This document shows, piece by piece, positions 56,482-64,000 of a stretch of 64,000 nt of DNA. The notes beneath the pieces were generated by a model, which did not search any database, was not told the origin of the DNA, and saw nothing but the letters and a program-made list of their open reading frames with translations. The stretch's first letter is position 1; each line of letters opens with the position of its first letter. The translations under genes and the position numbers were made by a program. This stretch comes from Collariella sp. IMI 366227. Its lineage: Eukaryota > Ascomycota > Sordariomycetes > Sordariales > Chaetomiaceae. The stretch is taken from assembly GCA_027946355.1 (NCBI GenBank), contig JAPEUS010000011.1:372001-436000 (forward strand), in the 5' to 3' direction.

Positions 56482-57485
56482 ATGCGCATCTCACACTGTC
56501 TGGTTCTGGCGTTTGCCAGCCTGCCAGACGTAGTCCTTGGTGGCAATCCCTTGCTGAAGGACGATAATGAGTACGCGGATTACGAAGATGGAGAGACAGT
56601 GGCCTTGGTCGGTAGGTGACAGTCCAAATTCCGCTCTGGAGACACTTCTGACCAGAATTTAGCACGATATCCAAATCCAGCACCGCAGTGCAACTCCTGG
56701 GTCGGCGTCGAGAAGATCTACATGGTTGAAATGAAGGAATACTGTCCAGAAGGGTCGACAGGTACGAAGCCATGGATCTCTTTCTCTGGAATGTTTTCTT
56801 AACGCAGCTCACAGTGACTGAAACCATCACCGAATGTGTGTCAACTCTCACACGTTCAATCTGCGCCACGCCGACGACAAACCTCCCTTGCTACCCATGC
56901 ATTTTCGGTACGCCATCGTCAGCGGATGATGCCACGGTTACGGTGGTAAGTGTGATCCAACTCGTATTCGGTGGTAGTGACAGTCACTAACTACCCCCTT
57001 TGCAGACCTCCTGCTCAACAGCGACGGAAAATACCGTCACTATCACCATCCAATATTGCAGCACCTGCACCACATCAACCTACATTGGTACAGTTCCGGG
57101 CTATACCCCCGGTGCGCCCTGCCACGGATGCACCCCATACGGTACCGGCCAGTCCGCGCCATGCACAGAAACCGAATCTGCGCTGCCCGCAACAACAACG
57201 ACAACGAGCACTACTGCGACTGTAGTTGACACGTCGGGATGTAGTGAGGAGACGGGAAGCAGCACTACACCGCCTGGGAACCCGAAGCTCCCGTCTACGA
57301 CCACGACCGCGGCAACCCATACCCCATATCGGTCAACCACGACCGCGGCAACCCATACCCCATATCGGCCAACCACGGCCGCGCCTCCGGTTGCGACAGC
57401 AGCGGGTGTTCAAAACAGTGTGTTTGATGGTTGGGTTTGGATTACTGCGTTCTTGGCTATGGTGGGCGGTGGATTGGGGCTGTGA
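56482..57485 (+). CDS. Secreted Cys/Ser/Thr-rich protein with predicted GPI anchor
   Basis: A cell-surface mucin-like protein of unknown function. Exons 56482-56611, 56663-56761, 56815-56945 and 57006-57485 give 279 residues. Residues 1-20 are a signal peptide (MRISHCLVLAFASLPDVVLG). The middle has paired cysteines in VTETITECVSTLTRSICATP, LPCYPCIFG and ITIQYCSTCTTSTYIG, repeating a V/I-T-x-T-x-C theme typical of fungal extracellular matrix proteins. A Thr-rich stalk carries two exact-length copies of a 12-residue unit (TTAATHTPYR plus two) encoded by a 36-bp duplication. The C-terminus is a hydrophobic tail (WVWITAFLAMVGGGLGL) of the kind removed when a GPI anchor is added. Introns of 51-60 bp all preserve frame. 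Confidence 0.82.
57305..57376. repeat. 36-bp tandem duplication in the GPI-protein stalk
   Basis: Two head-to-tail 36-bp units (57305-57340 and 57341-57376) differ at one base (T/C at 57333/57369, changing Ser to Pro). It keeps frame and adds 12 residues to the Thr-rich stalk. Confidence 0.95.
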
Positions 57486-58099
57486 TCGTTTCGGCTCTGC
57501 TGTTCGAGCGAGCTTGTTTTGTACCTCCCTTTCTACCCTTTTCGCCCCTTTTCCCATTTCACTTCTCACCACCACCGAGTATCATTCATTGTTACGATCT
57601 CATCTTTAATTCTACGAGAAGAATGTTCGAGGAAATGATCTTTGCCGAGTCAAGACCCCTAATTATCCCTCTCCGGTCTCGGGCCGCGGAGGTCCGGACC
57701 CCCGGATGCGGCTTGAAGAAGGCGGGCACCGGCTGCGCTGTTTTCTTTTTAGTCATGACGAGTCTTTTTCAACATAATTGGCCAATTCCATTTACTCACC
57801 TTAAATCCGTAATCAACCGGACCACACAGTCCGGACAGTTCAACCCAACTGCAAGCTGTTCCCTGCCGAGAATGGAGGCTCATGCGTCTGGGGTAGCACC
57901 CGGATGCGGCCCGTGTTGGTCTGATATCGTCATTGGGTTGTCATTGCAACCCTCCTCCACCCGTTCAACACTCAGCACTGGCTGGGATGAGTGAGGGGTT
58001 TGAGAGATCGGAAGGGAGGAGAAGAGGGGTTCGTGGGGGTCGTTGTGTTCATTTGAGCCGTGGGGAGCCGGTGGGAACCAGGAGCTGAGAGTGTAGGTA
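57486..58099. other. Intergenic region upstream of THI4
   Basis: 3' UTR of the GPI protein and distal promoter of THI4. No gene was seen. Confidence 0.5.
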
Positions 58100-58105
58100 T
58101 AAAGG
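58100..58105 (+). promoter_or_regulatory. TATA box of THI4
   Basis: GTATAAAG, 149 bp upstream of the first leader ATG (58249). It suits a highly expressed regulated gene and implies a transcript start near 58130-58160. Confidence 0.65.
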
Positions 58106-58248
58106 GGCATGTCTGCTCCATGTCAAATCTGTCTCCTCTTCTTTTCTGAGTCACAGTTGTCTCGACATCTCAATCACTCAGCCGCCCTTTTCAAGACCAG
58201 CCCAACAACTTCCAAGTACTGTGCGCACGCACTCTCACCCCCCACACC

Positions 58249-58296
58249 ATGGTCTCTCTAACCACAGCCCAGACCGACGACCCGTCTGGTACATGA
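58249..58296 (+). other. Upstream ORF 1 in THI4 leader
   Basis: ATG in CACCATGG context followed by 15 codons (MVSLTTAQTDDPSGT) and TGA. A candidate 5' splice site GTACAT at 58289 lies inside it. In Neurospora the TPP riboswitches of thiamine genes act by choosing splice sites that keep or remove uORFs, so this ORF is a likely part of that control. Confidence 0.6.
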
Positions 58297-58361
58297 TGCC
58301 GTCTCATCCCGGAGCCGAAGAAGCCATGGCGGCCTTTCAATGGTGTACCATTCCACAATGA
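58293..58361 (+). other. Upstream ORF 2 in THI4 leader, overlapping uORF 1 by ATGA
   Basis: 22 codons starting MMPSHPGAEEAMAAFQ. Its ATG overlaps the stop of uORF 1 (ATGA), an arrangement that favours termination-reinitiation. It ends 34 bases before the riboswitch aptamer. Confidence 0.5.
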
Positions 58362-58394
58362 TCAGTAGTGTCATCTTCAGGTAACTATCTGAAT

Positions 58395-58535
58395 GCATGA
58401 GCCGGTGCCAATCCTGCTGCTCTCTTCCTTCCATGACTCCCTCACCGGGGAAGCCATGGATGGAAGAGAGCACCGGCGCGGCTGAGATTATACGGCCGAA
58501 ACTTGATCTGGATAATACCAGCGAAAGGATCATGC
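58395..58535 (+). promoter_or_regulatory. Eukaryotic TPP riboswitch aptamer in THI4 5' leader intron
   Basis: P1 is GCATGA (58395-58400) paired with TCATGC (58530-58535). P2 is GCCGGTGC paired with GCACCGGC. P3 is unusually long: CTCTCTTCCTTCCATG pairs with CATGGATGGAAGAGAG. The universal thiamine-pyrimidine pocket CTGAGA follows P2 on the 3' side, and the pyrophosphate-sensor half GATCTGGATAATACCAGCGA precedes P1. An extended P3 is typical of fungal versions. Candidate 5' splice sites are GTAACT at 58381 and GTACAT at 58289; the 3' site is CGCAG ending at 58582. Known mechanism (Neurospora NMT1, THI4): TPP binding changes 5' splice-site choice and lowers expression. Confidence 0.96.
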
Positions 58536-58612
58536 TTCTTCCCGTGCCTCCGCCGTGATGGCAGAGCTCCTAACACTCGCAGATCAACCAACCCCCTTAT
58601 CAAGAAGCAAAA

Positions 58613-59710
58613 ATGCCTCCCGCCGCCATCTCCCCCGTCCAGCAGCACGCCGAGCTCGCCTTCAACCTCAAGAAGGCCACCGCCGGCGGTCTTGACACTC
58701 GCCCCACAGGCCTCACCAAGCCCCTGGCCGAGATGATGGGCAACTGGGACAACTTCTCCTTTGCCCCCATCCGCGAGAGCACCGTCTCGCGCGCCATGAC
58801 CCGGCGGTGTATGCCTCCTCCCCCCCCCTTTATACCCACTCATCACTCACCAACTTCCATCTACCTAGACTTCACCGACCTCGACCACCACGCCGAATCG
58901 GACATCGTCATCGTCGGTGCCGGCTCCTGCGGCCTCTCAGCCGCCTACACGCTCGGCAAACTCCGCCCCGACCTGCGCATCACCATCCTGGAAGCGGGCG
59001 TCGCGCCTGGCGGCGGCGCCTGGCTCGGCGGCCAGCTGTTCAGCGCCATGGTGATGCGCAAGCCGGCCGATGTGTTTCTGCGCGAGGTCGGCGTGGCGTA
59101 TGAGGATGAAGGGGATTATGTGGTGGTGAAGCATGCTGCGCTGTTTACGAGTACGGTGCTGGCCAAGGTGTTGGCGATGGAGAATGTCAAGATGTTCAAT
59201 GCGACGACGGTGGAGGATTTGATTACCAGGTCGGGAGGGAGGGGAAGGGTGAGGATTGCCGGGGTGGTGACGAATTGGACGCTGGTGTCGATGCATCATG
59301 ATGATCAGAGTTGTATGGATCCGAACACAATTAATGCGCCGGTGGTGATTTCGACGACGGGGCATGATGGTAAGCTCGTCTACCCCCCTTCTTCACATTT
59401 GGCAATGGGTTTGCTAACGATAAACACAGGCCCCTTCGGCGCCTTCTCAGTCAAGCGCCTCGTCAGCATGAAGCAGCTGGAGCAGCTTGAGGGCATGCGA
59501 GGGCTGGACATGCAGCGCGCCGAGGACGCCATTGTCAAGAACACGCGCGAGGTTGTGCCGGGCCTGATAGTTGGTGGCATGGAGCTCTCCGAGATTGACG
59601 GCGCCAACCGGATGGGCCCGACCTTTGGGGCTATGGCGCTGAGCGGTGTCAAGGCTGCCGAGGAGGCTATTCGCGTGTTTGACCTGCGCCGGAAGCAGAA
59701 TGAGCTATGA
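58613..59710 (+). CDS. THI4: Thiamine thiazole synthase (Thi4), suicide enzyme
   Basis: It makes the thiazole moiety of thiamine from NAD+, glycine and a sulfur atom taken from its own cysteine, so each molecule works once. Three exons: 58613-58808, 58869-59369, 59430-59710; 325 residues. The N-terminus MPPAAISPVQ leads to FAPIRESTVSRAMTRRYFTD. The dinucleotide-binding loop is GAGSCG (residues 83-88). PGGGAWLGGQLFSAMV binds substrate. The sulfur-donor cysteine is Cys214 in HHDDQSCMDPNTI. The C-terminus has GGMELSEIDGANRMGPTFGA. Introns are 60 bp each. The first donor, GTATGC, is chosen because only it yields TRRYFTD. Expression should be controlled by the TPP riboswitch and uORFs in the leader. 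Confidence 0.98.
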   Translation: MPPAAISPVQQHAELAFNLKKATAGGLDTRPTGLTKPLAEMMGNWDNFSFAPIRESTVSRAMTRRCMPPPPPFIPTHHSPTSIYLDFTDLDHHAESDIVIVGAGSCGLSAAYTLGKLRPDLRITILEAGVAPGGGAWLGGQLFSAMVMRKPADVFLREVGVAYEDEGDYVVVKHAALFTSTVLAKVLAMENVKMFNATTVEDLITRSGGRGRVRIAGVVTNWTLVSMHHDDQSCMDPNTINAPVVISTTGHDGKLVYPPSSHLAMGLLTINTGPFGAFSVKRLVSMKQLEQLEGMRGLDMQRAEDAIVKNTREVVPGLIVGGMELSEIDGANRMGPTFGAMALSGVKAAEEAIRVFDLRRKQNEL

Positions 59711-60047
59711 GCGGCGTGGTGTTGAACAGCCTGACGGGGGTTGGGAGGAAATGGTTGCACACGAGGTTTGTTGTTGAGAGTGAACACTGTGACACAGTCA
59801 GGGGCTGAGATGGCTCCGTCCACTCGTTGAGAATAAAGAGAAATTGCTTTCCAAGACGGTTGACAGTGCAAGTTGCCCAGCTCTGGAATATAACCTTGTG
59901 CGCACCGCAAGAGAGGAGAGAAACCACCAGCACCAGGTCTATCCTCTACCCAATCCAACCAAACCTCTAACCCCCCTTTCTACTCCTCTCCTTACTTTTG
60001 ATCATCCCCTCTCCCCAACAACCTCTTTCCCCACCCCCTCCAACCCC
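59711..60047. other. Short intergenic region
   Basis: Convergent 3' ends of THI4 and the PLP decarboxylase; C-rich near 59960-60040. No feature. Confidence 0.5.
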
Positions 60048-61766
60048 TCACCAACCCCTCCACCGTCCCCTCACCGTCTGACAATTAACCACCACCCTAA
60101 AAAAGCTCCCCCTCTCCCCTGGCGCATAATCAACCATATACCCCCTCTTCACCAGCTCCCCGACCATCCTCCTCGTCCTTCCCGTATTCTCCTCCTTTGT
60201 CTCCGCCATCTTTCCACCAGGGGCATAGTAAAAGCACACCTGCAGACACGGCGGCGGGTTCTCAGAGACAAGCACAAAGTCCTCGTGCGCCGCGATGATG
60301 TTGGCGAGGTATGCGGCTGTGGCAAAGGCGCCGTCAATCTGGCGGGCGAAGCCAGCCGCGCCGTGGTAGATCCAGGAAAGGGCGAGTTTGAGGCTGTCGG
60401 CGCGCCGGCCGCATTGGAGGGTGAGGTCTGCGAGGTCCCAAACTTCGGGGATGTCACGGTTGGGGTCTTCTGATCTGCCGCAGCCGTTGGGGATTGTCCC
60501 GTTGGTGAGGGGTTCGACGGCGGGCGCGTGGAAAAGATAGCCCGCGGGCAGGGTGTTGGCGCGGTGGAAGACGGCCATGTCCGGGCCGAGGAGGAAGGAG
60601 CAGGTCACGGGGCAGTTGAGCATCTTATGCGGGTTGACGGTGAGGGAGTTGGCGAGGTGCGAGCCGGTGAGTTTGTGGCGATGGGTGGGCGAGAAGATGG
60701 CTGGGCCACCCCAGCTCGCGTCGATGTGCATCCAGAGGTTGAATTCGGTGCATATGGCGGAGATGGCGGAGAAGGGGTCGTAAGAGCCGTACACGGTGGT
60801 GCCGGCTGTGGCGTTGACGTAGAGTGGGGTTCTGCCTTCGGATTTGGCGCGCTGGATGAGGGAGCGCAGAGCGGAGGGGTTCATGCGTCCTGTGGAGTCG
60901 ACGGGGACGGTCCAGACCGAGGAGGAGCCCATGCCGCAGGTGACGGCGGCTTTTTCGACGGAGTAGTGGCCGTGTTCGCTCGTGAAGAGAACGAAGCCGC
61001 CAGGGACACAGGCGTTGCCGAGGGTTTTGCACTGGGGGTAGAGAGCGTTGCGGGCGATGACGATGGAGGTGAGGTTGGAAGAGCTGCCGCCTTGGCAGGT
61101 CACGCCGCCGGCGCGGGGGCCGGTGAAGCCGAAGAGGTTGGCAAATGTTGTAGCTGTGTGTTTTTCGATGACCGTTAAGGCGGGAGAGACGTGGTAAACG
61201 TGGACCTTGGGGCGTGTCAGTTGTCGGGTTTCAGGGGCTCATGGGCATCTATTCAGGGGTCATCTCACATTCGCGTTCAGCACTCCGAGAAGGAGCTCGG
61301 TCGCAACACCAACCTATCGCAGTAAGAATTAGAGAAGACAAGTTATTGCGCGAGAGTCGCGAAACGTACTGGGTTGGTGCTGGCGTACAGCTTATCCATA
61401 AACCCCTGGTCCCACGTGTTGACGCTGTACTTGAGGACATCTTGAATAGTCTCAAGTAATCCCTCTTCCCCACGGCCTTCCCCTTTCGGTAAACTCAAAG
61501 CCAATTTCTTAACCAAGTCTTCTGGTTGGTGAGCGTTGACGAGGGCATTTTCAACTGCCCCTTGGCTATTGGGGAGGAGCTCTCCGGCTGCCCTGGATGG
61601 GACCGCTTCATCAGCGCTCCGTATGTGTGGGAGAATAAGGGCTTTCACGGCATCAATGAGCTGTCTCTACGTCAGCAGTGTGCCCAGGGGCAGTGAGTCA
61701 AGGGCCACTTACATGTTCAACCTCGTCTGCCCTGCTCAGGGGCTTGGCCTCATGTGTCCCATTCAT
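60048..61766 (-). CDS. Group II PLP-dependent amino-acid decarboxylase (glutamate/cysteine-sulfinate/aspartate type)
   Basis: A cytosolic pyridoxal-phosphate enzyme that decarboxylates an acidic amino acid; animal relatives are GAD, CSAD and GADL1. Exons: 61766-61713, 61660-61370, 61313-61269, 61205-60048; 515 residues. The N-terminal part reads LIDAVKALILPHIRSADEAV and LKYSVNTWDQGFMDKLYAST. Exon 4 carries PALTVIEKHT, GGVTCQGGSSSNLTSIVIAR, EHGHYSVEKAAVTCG and NATAGTTVYGSYDP. It also carries IDASWGGPAIFSPTHRHKL (Asp of the PLP pocket) and VNPHKMLNCPVTCSFLL with the PLP lysine at about residue 324. The substrate cannot be read from sequence. Frame is complete; all introns are 52-63 bp. Confidence 0.92.
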
Positions 61767-63645
61767 CCTGACTTGAGTTCCTAACACGAATACGACGTTT
61801 GATATCAACGGCGATTCGGTTCGGGCTGGAGTCAGAATCGTGGAGTCGGAGGCCGAAGAACGGGGCAACTCGATTTTTGCTCACGGCTCCGGCTCGGCCG
61901 GCAACAACCCCCACCATCTCGCCTCGGCGTCCCGGTGGGTGGGCCGAAGCAGGGAGAAATGGCGCAAAAACGGGGCGCCATGAAACCCTGCGAGGCCGAG
62001 AGGAGTGCCCACTTCTGCGGGATGAGCAGGGCAGGGAAGGCCATGGTTTCGTACGTAAACCCCTGTGTGAGCGAGATGCCAAAACAAACCCTCATCGCCA
62101 ACCCAGGTCGGAGTCGTGAGGTTATGGCTGGTGTTTTTGAGACGTGGTGAGTGGAAAAGCAGGGATGGACGAATGGCTGGTCTCAATGGCCACGTCAACC
62201 CACGTGTCTCTGGCACAACATTGAGTCGTCTTCCCGCATCAAACTTGAGCACGTGATAGAAGCGAAGCAGCCAGGGAGTGCCTGCTTCAGTGGTTCTGCT
62301 GGCGGACCCGTTCCGTTGTGGCGGAACGGCCAGAACATTCCGGGGAGCGTTCCATGCAGGGGTGAGGTAGTCAGCAACCTCAATCACACCTCAACACCGT
62401 TGTCCAAGATGTCCCTTTCCTGCGCTTTTGTGGCACTCCTGGCAGGGCCCCATTGCGATCTATCTAAGCCTCCATAGCAAGTCATTGAATGTCAGCCGGC
62501 GCTGGGATATTAAAGATGATAAAAAGACCGGTGTCGGCCTTGGCCACGCAGACAGCGTTCTTGTCACCGTCAAAAGAGCCGAGTACCACGTTAGGGCCGC
62601 CAATTTTGCTGTATTCACCGCCTAAGCCATTCCAATTCAGCTGTGGGTGATGACAAATGGGTGTCCATTGTCGTTAGGGGCAATGCCTCACCTCTGGGAC
62701 GGAAATCGAGGGCATTCTCGACCCAAGGCAACGAATACTCCAGAAGCCCATACTGGCATTATAAGTCATAGGTTGGGGTCAAGTCACCGTAAAGCGACTT
62801 GTGCGAAACATATAAATCAGATAATAGATTCGCAGACTGGTTCCTGAAAAAACAGAAGAAAAAGAAGAGAAAAAGCCGTTGAACGGTTGAATGTGGTGGA
62901 GAAGCGAAAGCTCCTTGCCAAATTCCTGCATGAAATCATCTGAACTTGACAAGACACTTAGCCAGAAGAGGCAATTAGCTCTTAAAATCTCCACTTTTAA
63001 GGCACCAATCGACCGCGCTGATGCCTCCAACAGCAGCTCGCCTCGGCAACAAATCAGCGCGCTCTTGGTCGGGATGAAGCAATTTCATCACCACCTGGAG
63101 CGCGAGTTGCTTTTTCGTCTGTCGTTCTTCTGCCCCCATCCCTTGATCCGGGCATTCCTCGCCATTCCAGCGCCCCCCCTGTGCTGTTCCACTCCTTCGA
63201 CGACACTCCCTCGTTTGCCCTGTTTTGCGCCTTTTGCGACCTCCCCTTCTCTGCACTTTGTTGTTTGCTGTGTGACGTCGCGTTTCGTCTCTCTGCCCCA
63301 CCGGCGCTTACGAAAGTGACGCCCCAGACCGGCTTACGTGCTGCGCGACGGGAAACGACGTCCTCGATTTTGCCTCCTTGATTTGCGCTGCGACACGTGC
63401 TAGGGAAGAGATTTTGAGATCTCGTCTAGCTTTTGCGCAAAGACATCTCGCCGGCGTGCCTGTTCCACTGCTCGAAATCACTGGGCCATCCGCAACAAAT
63501 CACTTGAAAACCACGCGTCACAACACCCACCTCAAAGCTCACTCCGCGAGATCGACGCGATACACCATACCCCGCGATCCGCATCTTTACCAACCCCTCC
63601 CTCGACAAAAATCCCCTTCTCTCCAACCCCAACCTCACCACCATC
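61767..63645. other. Intergenic region, 1.9 kb
   Basis: Divergent promoters of the decarboxylase and the Ras-family gene. No gene recognised; C-rich leader-like DNA at 63560-63640. Confidence 0.5.
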
Positions 63646-63733
63646 ATGAAATCCTCCACACCCCACCACCTCCGACACCTCCTTCCCCACCACCATTCCC
63701 CCCTCCCACCCTCTACCCCGAAATCCCACCCCC

Positions 63734-64000
63734 ATAACCATCACCATCTGCGGCGACGGTGGCTGCGGCAAATCCTCCATCACGCTCCGCCTCGTCCGCT
63801 CGCAATGGACCTCCGACTACGACCCCACCATCGAAGACAGCTACTCAGTAACCCGGCGCATCGACGGCCTGCCCTACCACCTGCACCTCACCGACACGGC
63901 CGGCCAAGAAGAATACCGCGGCATGTGGGCCTCCTCCAACCTCTCCTCGGATGCCTTTCTCCTCGTCTACGACATCACGGCGCGCGACTCGCTCGACGCG
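63734..64000 (+). CDS. Ras-family small GTPase, 3' part beyond window, start uncertain
   Basis: A membrane-associated GTP switch of the Ras subfamily. The visible part has the P-loop GDGGCGKSS (63752-63778), the effector region YDPTIEDSY, switch II DTAGQEEYRGMW, and LLVYDIT. GCGKSS, with Cys and Ser where classical Ras has GVGKT/S, and the WASSNLSSDAF stretch mark it as a divergent fungal Ras-like rather than Ras1/Ras2 or Krev1. The coordinate 63734 is where the clear domain frame begins, not the start codon. The nearest good ATG (63646, MKSSTPHH) is one base out of phase; a base too many in a C run between them, or an unseen intron, would join them. The remainder, including the C-terminal CaaX region, lies outside. 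Confidence 0.85.
   Translation, partial: MTITICGDGGCGKSSITLRLVRSQWTSDYDPTIEDSYSVTRRIDGLPYHLHLTDTAGQEEYRGMWASSNLSSDAFLLVYDITARDSLDA

Noticed and set aside
1..64000. CRISPR arrays, insertion sequences, LTR elements
   Set aside because: None seen: no spaced repeats of CRISPR type, no transposase or reverse-transcriptase motifs, no long terminal repeats found by eye.

Overview
This window is nuclear DNA of a filamentous ascomycete. The evidence is GT-AG introns of about 47-170 bp with CTRAY-like branch points, GC-rich exons, very long AT-richer intergenic stretches, Zn(II)2Cys6 and Grainyhead/CP2 regulators, a fungal TPP riboswitch in front of a THI4 gene, and an LCCL-domain membrane protein. 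The protein style suggests Sordariomycetes, perhaps Sordariales/Chaetomiaceae; that placement is inference from remembered families and was not computed.

Layout. 1-2061 (-) is translation factor eIF2A, running off the left edge. 4900-7550 (+) is a large uncharacterised protein. 11655-12402 (-) is a small secreted enzyme, probably a GH134 beta-mannanase. 14141-15682 (-) holds two decayed copies of a 2EXR/DUF7730-like gene. 17638-20256 (-) is a Grainyhead/CP2 transcription factor, followed by 7.3 kb without a recognisable gene. 27553-29319 (+) is an oxysterol-binding protein and 30344-31674 (+) is the Golgi PI4P effector Vps74. 32994-39497 is an accessory block: an oxidoreductase, a Zn(II)2Cys6 regulator and a divergently transcribed MFS transporter. 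The regulator/transporter promoter carries two identically spaced CGG-N13-CCG elements. 40002-46438 is a housekeeping block: Rrp14/SURF6, exonuclease 1, Tma16. 47941-48207 is a small Cys-rich ORF. 48726-49672 is mitochondrial Mam33. 50275-about 52266 is the LCCL protein. 52815-54114 (-) is a questin-oxidase-like protein. 56482-57485 (+) is a GPI-anchored mucin-like protein. 58100-59710 (+) is THI4 with TATA box, two uORFs and TPP riboswitch. 60048-61766 (-) is a group II PLP decarboxylase. From about 63734 (+) a Ras-family GTPase runs off the right edge.

How the genes relate. Most are unlinked housekeeping functions: translation and ribosome biogenesis (eIF2A, Rrp14, Tma16), Golgi and lipid traffic (Osh, Vps74), DNA repair (Exo1), mitochondria (Mam33). 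The only set that looks functionally linked is regulator plus transporter, perhaps with the oxidoreductase.

A caution about the sequence. Several genes are broken by one-base length changes in homopolymer runs. The LCCL gene has six apparent one-base losses, all C or G. The MFS gene has seven losses (one of them two bases). The oxidoreductase has two one-base gains and one decayed paralogue has a one-base loss. This pattern looks more like consensus error than biological decay, although neighbouring long genes such as EXO1, CP2 and SURF6 are intact. Exon boundaries were set by eye from splice signals and reading frame.
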